A DNA stretch of 64,000 bases from Saccharothrix obliqua (lineage in GTDB: Bacteria; Actinomycetota; Actinomycetes; Mycobacteriales; Pseudonocardiaceae), in contig NZ_JAHXGQ010000004.1 of the NCBI RefSeq assembly GCF_019375475.1, positions 124,001 through 188,000 on the forward strand, read 5' to 3'. The notes beneath the pieces are model-generated. The model saw only the letters and a list, made by a program, of their open reading frames with translations. It was not told the DNA's origin and ran no database searches. The position numbers and the translations under genes were made by a program. Positions 8,603 through 17,957 of this stretch are shown one piece after another (the stretch's first letter is position 1; each line of letters starts with the position of its first letter).

Positions 8603-9883
8603 TCAGGCGCAGTCGGTGAGCGCCGTGCGCAGTTCCTCCCGGCCGGTGATGCCGAGCTTGTCGTAGGCGCTGGAAAGGTGGAACTCCACGGTCCGCAGCG
8701 CCAGGAACAGTTTCGCGGCGATCTCCTTGTTGGAGTAGCCGGCGATGGCCAGGCGGGCGATCCGCGCCTGCTGCCGGGTCAGCGCCCGGCGGCGGGGCGG
8801 CGCGACGCCGAGCAGCGCGCGTTCCGCGAGCGCCGCCCGACCCGGGTTGCCGACCCGGCCCGCGAGCGCCCGCGCCCGGCCCAGGTGCTGGCGCGCGCCC
8901 GCGACGTCACCACGCGCGGCGAGCCGGACACCCAGCTCGTAGCAGACCTTCCCCAGTTCCGGCCACGCCTGCGCCAGCTCCAGCAGCTGCCCCGACTCCT
9001 CCAGCAGCTCCACCTCCTGGCCGTCGCCGTCGACCACGGCGACCGCCGCCAGCGCCCGGCCGACCGTCCGCGACTCGCCCCACGCGACGGCGGCCGCGTA
9101 CTCCTGCCGCGCGAGCGCCGACGCGAGACCGCGGCGGCCCGCGGAGAACGCGCACAGCGCCGCCTCGCTGCGCCACGGCATGACCGCCGGGTTCACCACG
9201 CCGCGCGACACCAGCTCCCGGCCGCACGCCAGGTAGTCGGCCACCGCGTCGCCGAACCGGCCCACGGCCATCGACACCGCCCCACGCGCGGACAGCAGCA
9301 CCGGGCGGCACGCGACGCCGGACGCCAGCACGCCGTCCAGGTCGTGGGCGGCGGCCAGCGCACGCGCGCCGTCCACGTCACCGCACTCCGCGCACAGCTC
9401 GACCGCCCACGCGACCGCCACCATCCTGGTCACCTGGCCGGTGTCGGACTCGACCAGCGAGCCCAGCAGCTCACGTGCCCGGTCCACGTCACCGCACAGC
9501 CGCGCCACCCGCGCACGCAGCAACGTCACGACACCGGGCACACCGGCGACGCCCGGCCGGTCCGCGAGCAGCAGGCTGTGCTCGTCGGCCGGCACCAGCT
9601 CACCGCCGTAGACCAGCGTGGACAACGCGCGGCCCACGCACATCTCGCTCGCCCGGCACACCTCGTCCGCCAGCGCCTCCTCGGCACTGCGGATCGCACC
9701 CACCCAGTCCTGCCCCGACACCAGCAGGCACAGCGCCCGCTCGGCGGCGCAACGCACGGTGAGGCGGTCCGGTCCGGGTGAGGCCGTGTCCGGGTGCCTG
9801 TCCCGCCCCAGTGGCAGGAACACCTCGAACGGCGGGACCCCGCCGATGTTCGTCAGCGGTACCCGCAACCCCGGATGCACCAT
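8603..9883 (-). CDS. LuxR-family (LAL-like) transcriptional regulator
   Basis: A 426-aa regulator with a C-terminal LuxR/NarL helix-turn-helix (LTRQQARIARLAIAGYSNKEIAAKLFLALRTVEFHLSS in segments, about residues 360-415) and a long alanine-rich helical-repeat region before it. It looks like the C-terminal half of a LAL regulator: the Walker ATPase domain of full LALs (about 900 aa) is absent. The start at MVHPGLRV is preferred because GGGGGAG precedes it; an upstream in-frame ATG at 9955 has no good ribosome site. Location beside the type II PKS operon suggests pathway-specific control. Confidence 0.85.
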   Translation of the reverse strand: MVHPGLRVPLTNIGGVPPFEVFLPLGRDRHPDTASPGPDRLTVRCAAERALCLLVSGQDWVGAIRSAEEALADEVCRASEMCVGRALSTLVYGGELVPADEHSLLLADRPGVAGVPGVVTLLRARVARLCGDVDRARELLGSLVESDTGQVTRMVAVAWAVELCAECGDVDGARALAAAHDLDGVLASGVACRPVLLSARGAVSMAVGRFGDAVADYLACGRELVSRGVVNPAVMPWRSEAALCAFSAGRRGLASALARQEYAAAVAWGESRTVGRALAAVAVVDGDGQEVELLEESGQLLELAQAWPELGKVCYELGVRLAARGDVAGARQHLGRARALAGRVGNPGRAALAERALLGVAPPRRRALTRQQARIARLAIAGYSNKEIAAKLFLALRTVEFHLSSAYDKLGITGREELRTALTDCA

Positions 9884-10063
9884 TCCGCTCCCCCTTTGCC
9901 GGTCCGGTCGGCCGCCGGGTCCCGGGTGTAGCGGCCACTCACCCGGTGCGGTCACCCACAGTCGGCCCCCTATTGCTCACCGTAGATTGATCCAACATCA
10001 AGTTCCACCGCGTAGCCGACGGCTACCAGGGGCTGGAAACCTTGCCCGGACAGGGTTCCGGCG

Positions 10064-10125
10064 GGTGTGAAACCGGTCTCACACCAGGGGGCGCACCGGT
10101 TGAGACGCGGGGCCGTCGCCCCTGG
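10064..10125. terminator. Paired hairpins downstream of glycosidase gene
   Basis: Two hairpin-capable inverted repeats: GGTGTGA (10064-10070) with TCACACC (10079-10085), and CCAGGGG...CG (10084-10093, one bulged G) with CGCCCCTGG (10117-10125). They lie just after the glycosidase stop codon on the minus strand and probably terminate it. The rest of the gap up to 9884 shows no gene; it holds the promoter of the LuxR-type gene. Confidence 0.5.
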
Positions 10126-10134
10126 TCACGGCGA

Positions 10135-11424
10135 TCACGGGCAGGGCTTGCGCAGCACCGCCCCGGACGTGCCGCCGAGCGACACCGAAGTCACCGCGGC
10201 ACCCGCCTCGTCCACGAAGGTCCCGCCGAGCGGCACCCGCACCGGCGCCGCGCCGGTCGGGTTGGCGTTGACCAGCGCCACGCCGCAGGCGAAGTCGCGG
10301 CGGAACAGGTTCGTCCCGATCGCGCGGTACGTCTCCGGCGCGGAACCCAGCCGCCAGGCGTACATGGCGCTACGCGCGGTGGGGTCGCCGTACCCGTCCG
10401 TGACGCCCATCTCCGCGATCGCGCTCCGCGTGCCGACCACCATGTAGTAGCTCGCCATCGCGTACCGCATCTGCTGCTCGTCGCCGGAGGTGAAGTGCGG
10501 CTGCACCCAGGTGATCTTGCCGCGCGCCTCGCCGGAGGAGATCTCCGCGACCTGCTTGCTCCAGCCCCGGTCGTACTCGGGCAGCATGTTGTTCCGGTCG
10601 AACACCAGCCACCACTCGTCGAAACCGCCGTCGAGGTGTTCGGTGTAGGCGTTCCACACGTCGCCGTGCAGGCGGGCGTTGGACAGGTTCCCGATCGTGG
10701 TGAGACCGGCGTCGGCGAACCGGCCCTTGATGTTGGCCAACATCGACTTGTAGGCGTTCTGGAACTCCGCGTCCGTCGGGTACTTCACCGGGCAGACGCC
10801 CGGGTGGTACGCGTCGCACGGGAACAACGCGTTGTCCATGAAGACGCCGTCGAAGCCGGTCGCCTTCGCCTCGGTGACCACATTGGTCGCCCACGCGTCC
10901 TGGTACGCGCGGTTGCCCACGTCCATCTGCCAGTGCCCGGCGTACCCGCTGTACTCGAAGCGGTTGCCGTTCGGTCCGGTGAGGAACCACTCCGGGTGGT
11001 CCCGGTTCGCCACGCAGTACCCGATGCCCGCCGGCAGGAACCGGTCGTCCACACCGGCGCGGCAGGCGTAGCTGCGGGTGGAGGAGAGGTCTTTGTAGAC
11101 GAACACCTGGACCGCGGGGTTGCTCGCCTTGAGCTTGCGGAGCAGGTCGCCCTCCCAGGCGTTCAGCACGACGTACTCGTGCCGCTTCGCCTCGACCGCC
11201 GCCATGACGTCGCTCACCGGCGTGCTGTTCAGGTGCAACCAGAACGACTTCGCGGCGCCCGTGCTCGGGTACGCCTTCTCGCCACCAGCGGTCACGGCGT
11301 CACGTTCTACCGCGCCGACCGCCGGAACCGGCGCCGCCACGCCCACCACGAAGACGATCGTCATCAGCGCGACCCGGAACCCGCGGTCGCGCACCACCGG
11401 ACGACTGGATCGGAAAACGGACAT
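10135..11424 (-). CDS. Secreted putative glycoside hydrolase, GHL15-like
   Basis: A 429-aa protein with an N-terminal signal peptide (basic start, hydrophobic VALMTIVFVVGVAAPVPAVG, cleavage near residue 37). The body resembles the hypothetical glycosyl hydrolase group GHL15 (PF14885): a TIM-barrel-like sequence with FWLHLNSTP, VFVYKDLSSTR, WQMDVGNRAYQ, GFDGVFMDNA and GGFDEWWLVFD, where the Asp and Glu residues in MDNA and DEWW are plausible active-site acids. The start is at MSVFRSS because GAGG precedes it and the signal peptide follows directly. The substrate is unknown. It is monocistronic, with hairpins downstream. Confidence 0.75.
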   Translation of the reverse strand: MSVFRSSRPVVRDRGFRVALMTIVFVVGVAAPVPAVGAVERDAVTAGGEKAYPSTGAAKSFWLHLNSTPVSDVMAAVEAKRHEYVVLNAWEGDLLRKLKASNPAVQVFVYKDLSSTRSYACRAGVDDRFLPAGIGYCVANRDHPEWFLTGPNGNRFEYSGYAGHWQMDVGNRAYQDAWATNVVTEAKATGFDGVFMDNALFPCDAYHPGVCPVKYPTDAEFQNAYKSMLANIKGRFADAGLTTIGNLSNARLHGDVWNAYTEHLDGGFDEWWLVFDRNNMLPEYDRGWSKQVAEISSGEARGKITWVQPHFTSGDEQQMRYAMASYYMVVGTRSAIAEMGVTDGYGDPTARSAMYAWRLGSAPETYRAIGTNLFRRDFACGVALVNANPTGAAPVRVPLGGTFVDEAGAAVTSVSLGGTSGAVLRKPCP

Positions 11425-11941
11425 AGCGCACCTCACGGAGAACCGGCCCACAATTCCCAATCGCGCGACCGCCGCCGGGACCCGCCCGAAACCGTCTTCC
11501 GCCCGCACGGAACACACCGCCGCACGACCTCGCACGTGCGGCGCGAATTGATCTCGTGCCCACCACTCCGGTGGTTCCGCGCACGCGACCGGAGTCGATC
11601 TCGTGCCCGCGGCCCGAACCACCCCTGTGCCCGCAACGCGGATCAAACGCACGCGGCCCGAACCACTGCCGTGCCCGCGGCCCGAACAGTTCGGGGCACA
11701 CGGGAATTCGGGTCCACCCGCGCGCGATCACCCCACGCACGACCACACCGGCCATCGACGAATTCCGCAGCAGGACCCACAACCAGGCGGTGCTGATCCA
11801 CATTGGATCTACCGGTCGCGTTCCACCTACAGCATTACCCGCCGACACCTCATCCACAAAACTTTTCACATGTCAACCACATCCGCGTAAATCACATCGC
11901 GATCACCGGACGGGAAATCGGCGCAGCCGCGGGACTCCGGT
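11425..11941. other. Intergenic region with short repeats, no gene seen
   Basis: I find no credible coding sequence. The half near 11424 should hold the glycosidase promoter. The middle has imperfect direct repeats: GATCTCGTGCCC twice (around 11550 and 11600) and GCGGCCCGAAC three times between 11610 and 11687. The last copy runs into a palindrome, CCCGAAC-A-GTTCGGG (11681-11695), which could be an operator or hairpin. Confidence 0.6.
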
Positions 11942-11976
11942 GGCGCGGGCTGTTCCACGCTCGAACAGCCCGCGCC
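11942..11976 (-). terminator. Terminator of the yeh-like operon
   Basis: A perfect 14-bp inverted repeat, 11942-11955 (GGCGCGGGCTGTTC) with 11963-11976, around a seven-base loop, 28 bases past the stop of the SWIM gene. It is the clearest hairpin terminator in the window and marks the end of the five-gene operon that begins at 24718. Confidence 0.8.
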
Positions 11977-12003
11977 CCTCGGCGGTCCACAGCGGACACC
12001 GGG

Positions 12004-13902
12004 TCAGGACGGGGTCACCGCGTCCAGCCACCACCGCCGCGACACCGCGCGGGTGAACTCGCGAACGTGCAAGCCGGCTCGCAGCCACGCGGTCGGGAAC
12101 GCGTCACCCGCGTCCCGGACCACCCGCCCGAACGCGTCCCGCTCCCGGTCGCGGCACGCCAGCGCCAGATCGGACAGCAGTTCGGCGGTGGTGCTCAAGC
12201 CGTTGCGGGACAACGCGTTCACTTCACGCGAGGTGGAGGCGACCGCCGCTACCGCCCGTCCACCGAGGGTCACCCGGTGCAACACGTTCTCCAGCGGGCG
12301 CAACGGCGGCGGCACCCGGTCGGCCGGCGCGGGACGTGGTGGCAGCTCCCCCGCCCGGCCGTCGACGTTCGCCCGTTGCAGCCGGTCCAGCCCGAGGTCG
12401 ACGTGGCCGTGCAGGCCCGCGGGCAGCGCGAGATCACCCGCGACGGCGAGCGCCGACGCCACACCCGGTCGGTCGGGCCGCAGCCGGGCCACGAACCGCA
12501 GCACCACGCCGCCCGCACCGGCGAGGACCCGCAGGTTCTCCCGGACCCGGTCGTGGTCGCCGACCAGGTCCAGCGCACCGGTGGCGGTCTCGACGCGCAA
12601 CGCGCCGTCCGCGACACCGAGCACGGTCCCGGTGCAGAACAGCAGATCCGCGCCCGCCGGCCGGTGCGTCTCGGGCCGCGCGCCCGCGTCGAACGCCCGC
12701 GCCACCTGGTCGGCGAGCGGCACGTCCCAGAGGGCACGCAGCGGTGCCTCGTCCCACGCCACGCCGGCCGCCCGCACGGCACGCACCGCGCGGCCCGCGC
12801 CGAGCCGCCGGTCCGCCGACGCCGTGCCGCCGGACAGCAGCAACCCCACCCGGCCCAGTTCCCGTTGGGCAAGCCCGGATTCACCGATCGCCACCGGCCC
12901 GCTCGCCGCCGCGCCGACCCGCTCGGGTCCACCCGGCATGATCGCGGGCACCGTCCACAGCACACCGGACTCGTCGGCGAGGTGCGTCACCACACCGCTG
13001 TAGCCGGAGGTCGTGACCACGGCTTCGGTGCACACGCCGAACAAGCGCAGCGAACCGATCGGCCGGTACTCGCGGCGCGCCGTGCCCCGCAACTCGCTGG
13101 TCGCGGACGGGACCACGCGCAGGTCGTGGCACAGCAGCAGGAGGTCGACCAGTTCGGCGGTGAGCACCTCGCGGTCGAACGACGAGTCCCCGGCGCGTGC
13201 CGCGGCCAACGCCGCCGCGATCCGCAACCCACCCGCCGCCGCCCGGTGCAACCCGGCGACCCGCGCCGTGTGCACCGCCCGCAACAACTCGGCCCGCACC
13301 ACCGCGCCGCTGCCCTGCGCACCGGACCGCAGCACCGCGCCGCACGCCTCCCACAACGCTGCGGCAGCGGCCCGTTCAGCCGTGCCGACCGCCGTGGGCG
13401 TCTCCTGTTCCAACGCCTCGGCGCCGGCCCGACCGGCCGCTGTGGACGCTCCCCGCGCCGACGCTTCGGCGGCGGCCCGCCCGTCCGGGCCGACTCCCGC
13501 GGGAGCCTCCCGCCCAGCCGGGCCGACCGCCGTGGAAGCCTCGCCCTCCAGGCCCCCGACTGTGCCCGAAGGGTCCGCCGGGTCTGCACTTTCGGGCACC
13601 CCCGCGGACCCGTCCGCCGGGTCGACCACGGTCGCGGCGGCGACCGCCAGGCCCCGGTGCAGGCACCGGGGTGCGAGCAGGCAGCTGCACACCAGGTCGT
13701 CGGCGGCGGTGAGGACGCCGGAGCGGAGGGTCCAGGTGATCGTGGTGTCGGCGTCCAGCTCGGCGCGGGCCGAGTCGGCGTCGCCGACCACCTCCCAGGC
13801 GGCCGGTTTGCCGAGCGCGCCGTCCACGCGTTTGCGCAGCCGCGGCGGGAGCGCGTCGAGCACGTCGGCCACCACGGCGGGCGCGACCGGGGGCGGGGTC
13901 AT
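12004..13902 (-). CDS. SWIM zinc-finger protein (YehQ-like)
   Basis: A 632-aa protein with a SWIM zinc-finger motif CxC-x5-CxH near the N-terminus (VCSCLLAPRCLHRGLA, about residues 71-83). SWIM fingers bind DNA or protein. The finger is followed by an Ala/Gly/Pro-rich linker (about 90-160), then a largely helical region of unknown function. E. coli YehQ, last gene of the yehI-L-M-P-Q locus, is the counterpart I recall. The ATG overlaps the stop of the DUF5682-VWA gene as ATGA (13899-13902). No enzyme motif is visible. It is probably the DNA- or partner-binding member of the MoxR-VWA system. Confidence 0.8.
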   Translation of the reverse strand: MTPPPVAPAVVADVLDALPPRLRKRVDGALGKPAAWEVVGDADSARAELDADTTITWTLRSGVLTAADDLVCSCLLAPRCLHRGLAVAAATVVDPADGSAGVPESADPADPSGTVGGLEGEASTAVGPAGREAPAGVGPDGRAAAEASARGASTAAGRAGAEALEQETPTAVGTAERAAAAALWEACGAVLRSGAQGSGAVVRAELLRAVHTARVAGLHRAAAGGLRIAAALAAARAGDSSFDREVLTAELVDLLLLCHDLRVVPSATSELRGTARREYRPIGSLRLFGVCTEAVVTTSGYSGVVTHLADESGVLWTVPAIMPGGPERVGAAASGPVAIGESGLAQRELGRVGLLLSGGTASADRRLGAGRAVRAVRAAGVAWDEAPLRALWDVPLADQVARAFDAGARPETHRPAGADLLFCTGTVLGVADGALRVETATGALDLVGDHDRVRENLRVLAGAGGVVLRFVARLRPDRPGVASALAVAGDLALPAGLHGHVDLGLDRLQRANVDGRAGELPPRPAPADRVPPPLRPLENVLHRVTLGGRAVAAVASTSREVNALSRNGLSTTAELLSDLALACRDRERDAFGRVVRDAGDAFPTAWLRAGLHVREFTRAVSRRWWLDAVTPS

Positions 13903-16900
13903 CCGCGCACCTTCTCCCCGACCCAGCGCGCCAGCTCCAGCGGGCTCAGCGCCGCCACCGGCATCCCGGCGGCGACCAGCGCGCCCGCCACGGACGTCGA
14001 GTAGCGGGCCTTGCCACGGTCGTCCAGGCTGGCGCAGCCCAGCACCGTGACGCCGGAGTCGACCAGCTCCCGCACCTGCCCGACCAGCGAGGCCACCGGG
14101 CCCCCCTCCTCGAAGTCGCTGACCACCACCACCATCGTCCGCTCCGGCACGGTCACCAGGGATCGCGCGTGCCGCAACGCACCCGCGATGTGCGTGCCGC
14201 CGCCGACGCGGACCTCCAGCAGCAGCGCCAGCGGGTCGGACACGCGTTCGGACAGGTCGACCACCTCCGTGGAGAACGCGAGGAAGTTGGTCGACAGCGA
14301 CGGCACACCCGCGAACACGGCGGCGGTCAGGGCCGACCAGACCGTGGACGCCTCCATCGAGCCCGACACGTCGACCACCAGGACCAGCCGCCAGTTCGTC
14401 GCCCGCCGGCCGCGGGTGCGGAAGACCGGGCGCTCCGGCACCACGAGCACGCGGCCGTCCGGACCACGACGGGCGGTGGCCATGTTGGCGCGGAGGGTGC
14501 GCGGCAGGTCGAGCCGCCCACCGGGCCGCCGGGTCGGTGTCGGGAGCTGGATGCCCGCGAGCGCGGGCCGGACCTGGTTGGCGAGCTGCGCGGTGAGTTC
14601 CCGCACCAGCCGTTCCACCAGGGGGCGCAGGCGGGCCAACGCGTGCTCCGACAACCCGCCCGCCAACGACAGCACGTTGCGCAGCAGCTCGACGGACGGC
14701 CGGACGGAGTCGGCGTCGATCTCCAGCGCCGCCTCGAGTCGACCACCCTCGGCAGCCGCCGCGAGCACTTCCTCGCGAACCCGCTCGCCGAACAACGAGC
14801 GGAGTTCTTCGGACCACTCGCGCACATCGGGGAACGGCGAGGAGAGATCCGCGCCCAGCCCACCCGCGACCGCGCCTTCACCACGGTCATGCCCGTACAA
14901 CTCGTCCAACGCCGCCGCATACCGCGCCGCGCCCGCCGGCCGCTCACCCCGGGCCCCCAACACCAACCGCCACCGGACGGCGGCGGCCAACGTCCGACCG
15001 CTACTGGGATCGGCGGCCCTGACATCCGCCGCCAACCCGGCGGCAACCGGACCGGCGGGCCCGCCATCGGCCGCCCACCCCGCGGCAACCGGACCGGCAG
15101 GCCCACCATCGGCCGCCCACCCCGCGGCAACCGGACCGGCAGGCCCGGCATCCGCTCCCCGCCCGGCGGCCACCGGACCGGCAGCGCCGGCATCCGCCGA
15201 CAGCCCGGCGGACCCGCCCACCGCATCCGCCGGGAATGCCGGCGGCCCGCCGTTCGAGTGCGGGTCGCCCGTCGCGGGGTGGTCCGCCAGGGTGGCGGGG
15301 CGGGGTAGGTGGTGGGCCGTCAGGGTGGAGTGGGCGGTGTGCTCCGCTGCCAACCACACCGCGAGCAGTTCCGGGTCGAAGGCGCCCGCCACGTCCAAGC
15401 GGTCGCCCGTGCGTTCCTCCACCACCGCCAGCACGCGTGCCCGAGCCGCCGGGCCGATCGACGTGAAAGCACCCCGCAGCGCGGGCAGGCGTTCGAGGAA
15501 CGCCTGGTCCCCCAGCGCTTCGACCCGCTCCAGCAACGGGTCGAGCGCCTCCGTCGTCTCCAGCAGCGGGGTCGCCGCCGCCAGCACACCGGTCAACCCC
15601 TGGCGCAGCGTGCGCCTGCGGTCCGGCGTCGTGGCCGTGTCGACCCACGACGCGACGCGCCCACCCAGTTCCGCCGGTGTCGTCAGCCCGAGCAGGACCT
15701 GCGCGGCCCCGGCCGCGCCCGCGATCAACGGCACGCCCTCGTCCGCCAAGCGCCGCAACGTGGCCGCCAAGCGGATGCCGCTGCCGTGCGCGTCGTGCCG
15801 CTGCCCCAGCTCCACGAGCGCGTGGGCGTCCGCCGGGTCCTCCGAACCGGCCAGCCCCGCCAACTGCGCCACGGCCGACGTCTCCCACTCCCGCGCCAGC
15901 AACGGGTGGGTGTCGAGGACGTCCGGCGGCGTGCCCGGGACGTGGCCCGAGCGCAGGCGGTCCAGCAGGTCGAGGCCCGACAGCAGGTCGCGCAACGTCC
16001 CGGAGGACGGCAGCACGGTCGCCGCGTCGGTCAGCACCTCCCGCACCAGGTCCGGCAGACCGCAGGACGCCGCCGTCGCCAGGTCGCCCAGGACGTCCTC
16101 GGCGGTCGGGCCACCCGCCCGCTCGCGGTCCGCGCGCCGCGCCCGCAGCTTGCCGTGCGCGGCCAGCGGCAGGGTCGCGCCCCACAACCCCGCCACCGGC
16201 AGGGTCGCCGCCGTGGTCGGGGTCCAGGAAGCGGTCCACCGGGTGGTCAACGCGTCGCCACCGCCCACGCCCGTGGTCCCGGTCGGCTCGCCGTAGGACA
16301 CGCCGAGCACCCGCAACCGGTGCAGGGTCGTCTCACGACGGGCGTCCAGGTCGGACCGCAACGGGTCCAGGCGCAGCGACACCGGCTCGCGGGAACCCGG
16401 ACCGGGCAGGCGGAGTTCGGCGAGCAACGCCTCCACGGCCGGGGCCAGGCCCGACCGCGGCGTACCGGGCGCGAGGACGCCGGTCCGCGTGCCGACCAGC
16501 ACGTCACCCGCCGCCCGCGCCACCACGCGACCGCGGCCGAGCGGTTCGGCATGGGTGAGGACGGACTGCACCGCTTCGACCACCTCGCCCCGACCGGGCG
16601 CGGGCAGGCCGCGCAGCCGGGCCAGGTCGACCGCCAGGCGAAGCGCCTCGCGCGCCTCACCCGGCCCGGCCGGGTGGCCCAGTTCGCGGATGCGGGCGCA
16701 GATCCGGACGATCACCGACGCCGCGGCTCCCTCGACGGCGGCCGGATCGCCCGCCGCCTCCAGGACCGCCTGCTGCCACTCGGGGTCGCGGATGCCCGCC
16801 GGGTAGCCCGAGCGCTCGTCGAGCAACGCGAACCCGTACGGGACAAGGGAAGTCACCACGTCCCGACCGGGCACGTCGTCCGACGCGACCGGCCCGCCCA

Positions 16901-17957
16901 ACAACGCCGCCGCGTGGAACGACCCGACCACGGCCGCCGTCCGCCGCCCTCCCGCACCCGCCACCACGCGCCGCATCCACTCCTCGCGACGCAGGTCGTA
17001 CGGGTCGACACCGGAACCACCCGCCGCGTCCTGGCGCATCGCCCAGCCGACCAGGAGGGCGGCGCGGCGCACCGCCTCCGGCGACTGGCCGGGCGCGACC
17101 GCCTCCACCAGGCGGTCCCACAGGTCGTCGCCGTCGCGGCCGGTGGTGGACCGGCACAACGCGTCGGTCAACGGCGACGTGCCACCCGCCACCGCCCGGT
17201 AACCCCGGTCGGGTGCCGCCAGCGGGAGGTCGCACGGGAGCACCTCGACGCCGTTCCGGTGAGCCCAGCGGATCGCCGCCAGCTCCGGCGAGAAGTCGGC
17301 GAACGGGTAGAACGCCAACCCGCCCCCGTCCCGCCCGGCACCCGACAACGCCACCGGGGCGACCAGCTCCGGGTCCGCGAGGTGCGGCAGCCACTCCCCC
17401 AGCTCCGCCGGCAGCTCGATCAACAACACCTCGGGATCGGCCGCCGCCAACAACTCCGGCATCACGGCGGCCAGGGCGGGCGAGTGGTGGCGCACCCCGA
17501 TGAGGAACGGTGCGCGGTGCGCCGCCAGCCGCTCGGCCGCGGCGAAGTCCTCCTCGGCGTCGGAGCGCCCGGACGGAGCCGGACCGCCGGAGCGGTCCGA
17601 ACCTTCGGACGAACCCGCCGAGCCGGCGGGGACGTCGGAATTGGACAGAGCGGAGCGGCCGGCCGAGACCGGGAGCCGGGGCCGGTCGGGCTGCCCGCCG
17701 GCCGAAGCGCCGAGGGATTCGGCGAACCCGGCGGGATCGGCAACGCCGACCGGACCGGCGACACCGGCGGCACCGGCGAGATCAGCCACACCGGCCGGAC
17801 CGGTGGCGCCCGCCGGAGCGGTGGCACCGGAGGGTTTCGCCGTGCCGGGGCCGCCGGTCTCCGAACCGCCGGCCTCACCAGCCGGCGGCGCGGTGGGGTG
17901 GGCGCCCGCCGGCGCGAGGGGTGCGCCGGCGGGTCGGAGGTGGGTCGGGTCAGGCAT
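13899..17957 (-). CDS. DUF5682-VWA fusion protein (YehM + YehP-like)
   Basis: A 1352-aa protein. Residues 1-150 are low-complexity (Gly/Ala/Pro, collagen-like GPAG and GPVG triplets). A DUF5682-type region starts at APFLIGVRHHSPALAAVMPELL (about 149). The C-terminal 200 residues form a von Willebrand A domain: the MIDAS motif is complete in LVVDVSGSMEAS, with GGGTHIAGAL and VVSDFEEGGP further on. VWA domains bind ligands through a metal and typically work with MoxR ATPases; such an ATPase is encoded directly upstream, with an 8-base overlap. In E. coli these two modules are separate genes (yehM, yehP). A tandem repeat lies in the linker before the VWA part. Confidence 0.82.
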   Translation of the reverse strand: MPDPTHLRPAGAPLAPAGAHPTAPPAGEAGGSETGGPGTAKPSGATAPAGATGPAGVADLAGAAGVAGPVGVADPAGFAESLGASAGGQPDRPRLPVSAGRSALSNSDVPAGSAGSSEGSDRSGGPAPSGRSDAEEDFAAAERLAAHRAPFLIGVRHHSPALAAVMPELLAAADPEVLLIELPAELGEWLPHLADPELVAPVALSGAGRDGGGLAFYPFADFSPELAAIRWAHRNGVEVLPCDLPLAAPDRGYRAVAGGTSPLTDALCRSTTGRDGDDLWDRLVEAVAPGQSPEAVRRAALLVGWAMRQDAAGGSGVDPYDLRREEWMRRVVAGAGGRRTAAVVGSFHAAALLGGPVASDDVPGRDVVTSLVPYGFALLDERSGYPAGIRDPEWQQAVLEAAGDPAAVEGAAASVIVRICARIRELGHPAGPGEAREALRLAVDLARLRGLPAPGRGEVVEAVQSVLTHAEPLGRGRVVARAAGDVLVGTRTGVLAPGTPRSGLAPAVEALLAELRLPGPGSREPVSLRLDPLRSDLDARRETTLHRLRVLGVSYGEPTGTTGVGGGDALTTRWTASWTPTTAATLPVAGLWGATLPLAAHGKLRARRADRERAGGPTAEDVLGDLATAASCGLPDLVREVLTDAATVLPSSGTLRDLLSGLDLLDRLRSGHVPGTPPDVLDTHPLLAREWETSAVAQLAGLAGSEDPADAHALVELGQRHDAHGSGIRLAATLRRLADEGVPLIAGAAGAAQVLLGLTTPAELGGRVASWVDTATTPDRRRTLRQGLTGVLAAATPLLETTEALDPLLERVEALGDQAFLERLPALRGAFTSIGPAARARVLAVVEERTGDRLDVAGAFDPELLAVWLAAEHTAHSTLTAHHLPRPATLADHPATGDPHSNGGPPAFPADAVGGSAGLSADAGAAGPVAAGRGADAGPAGPVAAGWAADGGPAGPVAAGWAADGGPAGPVAAGLAADVRAADPSSGRTLAAAVRWRLVLGARGERPAGAARYAAALDELYGHDRGEGAVAGGLGADLSSPFPDVREWSEELRSLFGERVREEVLAAAAEGGRLEAALEIDADSVRPSVELLRNVLSLAGGLSEHALARLRPLVERLVRELTAQLANQVRPALAGIQLPTPTRRPGGRLDLPRTLRANMATARRGPDGRVLVVPERPVFRTRGRRATNWRLVLVVDVSGSMEASTVWSALTAAVFAGVPSLSTNFLAFSTEVVDLSERVSDPLALLLEVRVGGGTHIAGALRHARSLVTVPERTMVVVVSDFEEGGPVASLVGQVRELVDSGVTVLGCASLDDRGKARYSTSVAGALVAAGMPVAALSPLELARWVGEKVRG
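15032..15199. repeat. Four tandem 42-bp coding repeats
   Basis: Four adjacent copies of a 42-bp unit inside the DUF5682-VWA gene encode a 14-residue repeat close to AADGGPAGPVAAGW. The two central copies are nearly identical at DNA level and the outer two have diverged. In-frame length means copy changes would alter linker length without breaking the gene. Confidence 0.85.

Noticed and set aside
15032-15199. Regular repeats resembling a CRISPR array
   Set aside because: The units are adjacent without spacers and keep the reading frame of the DUF5682-VWA gene.
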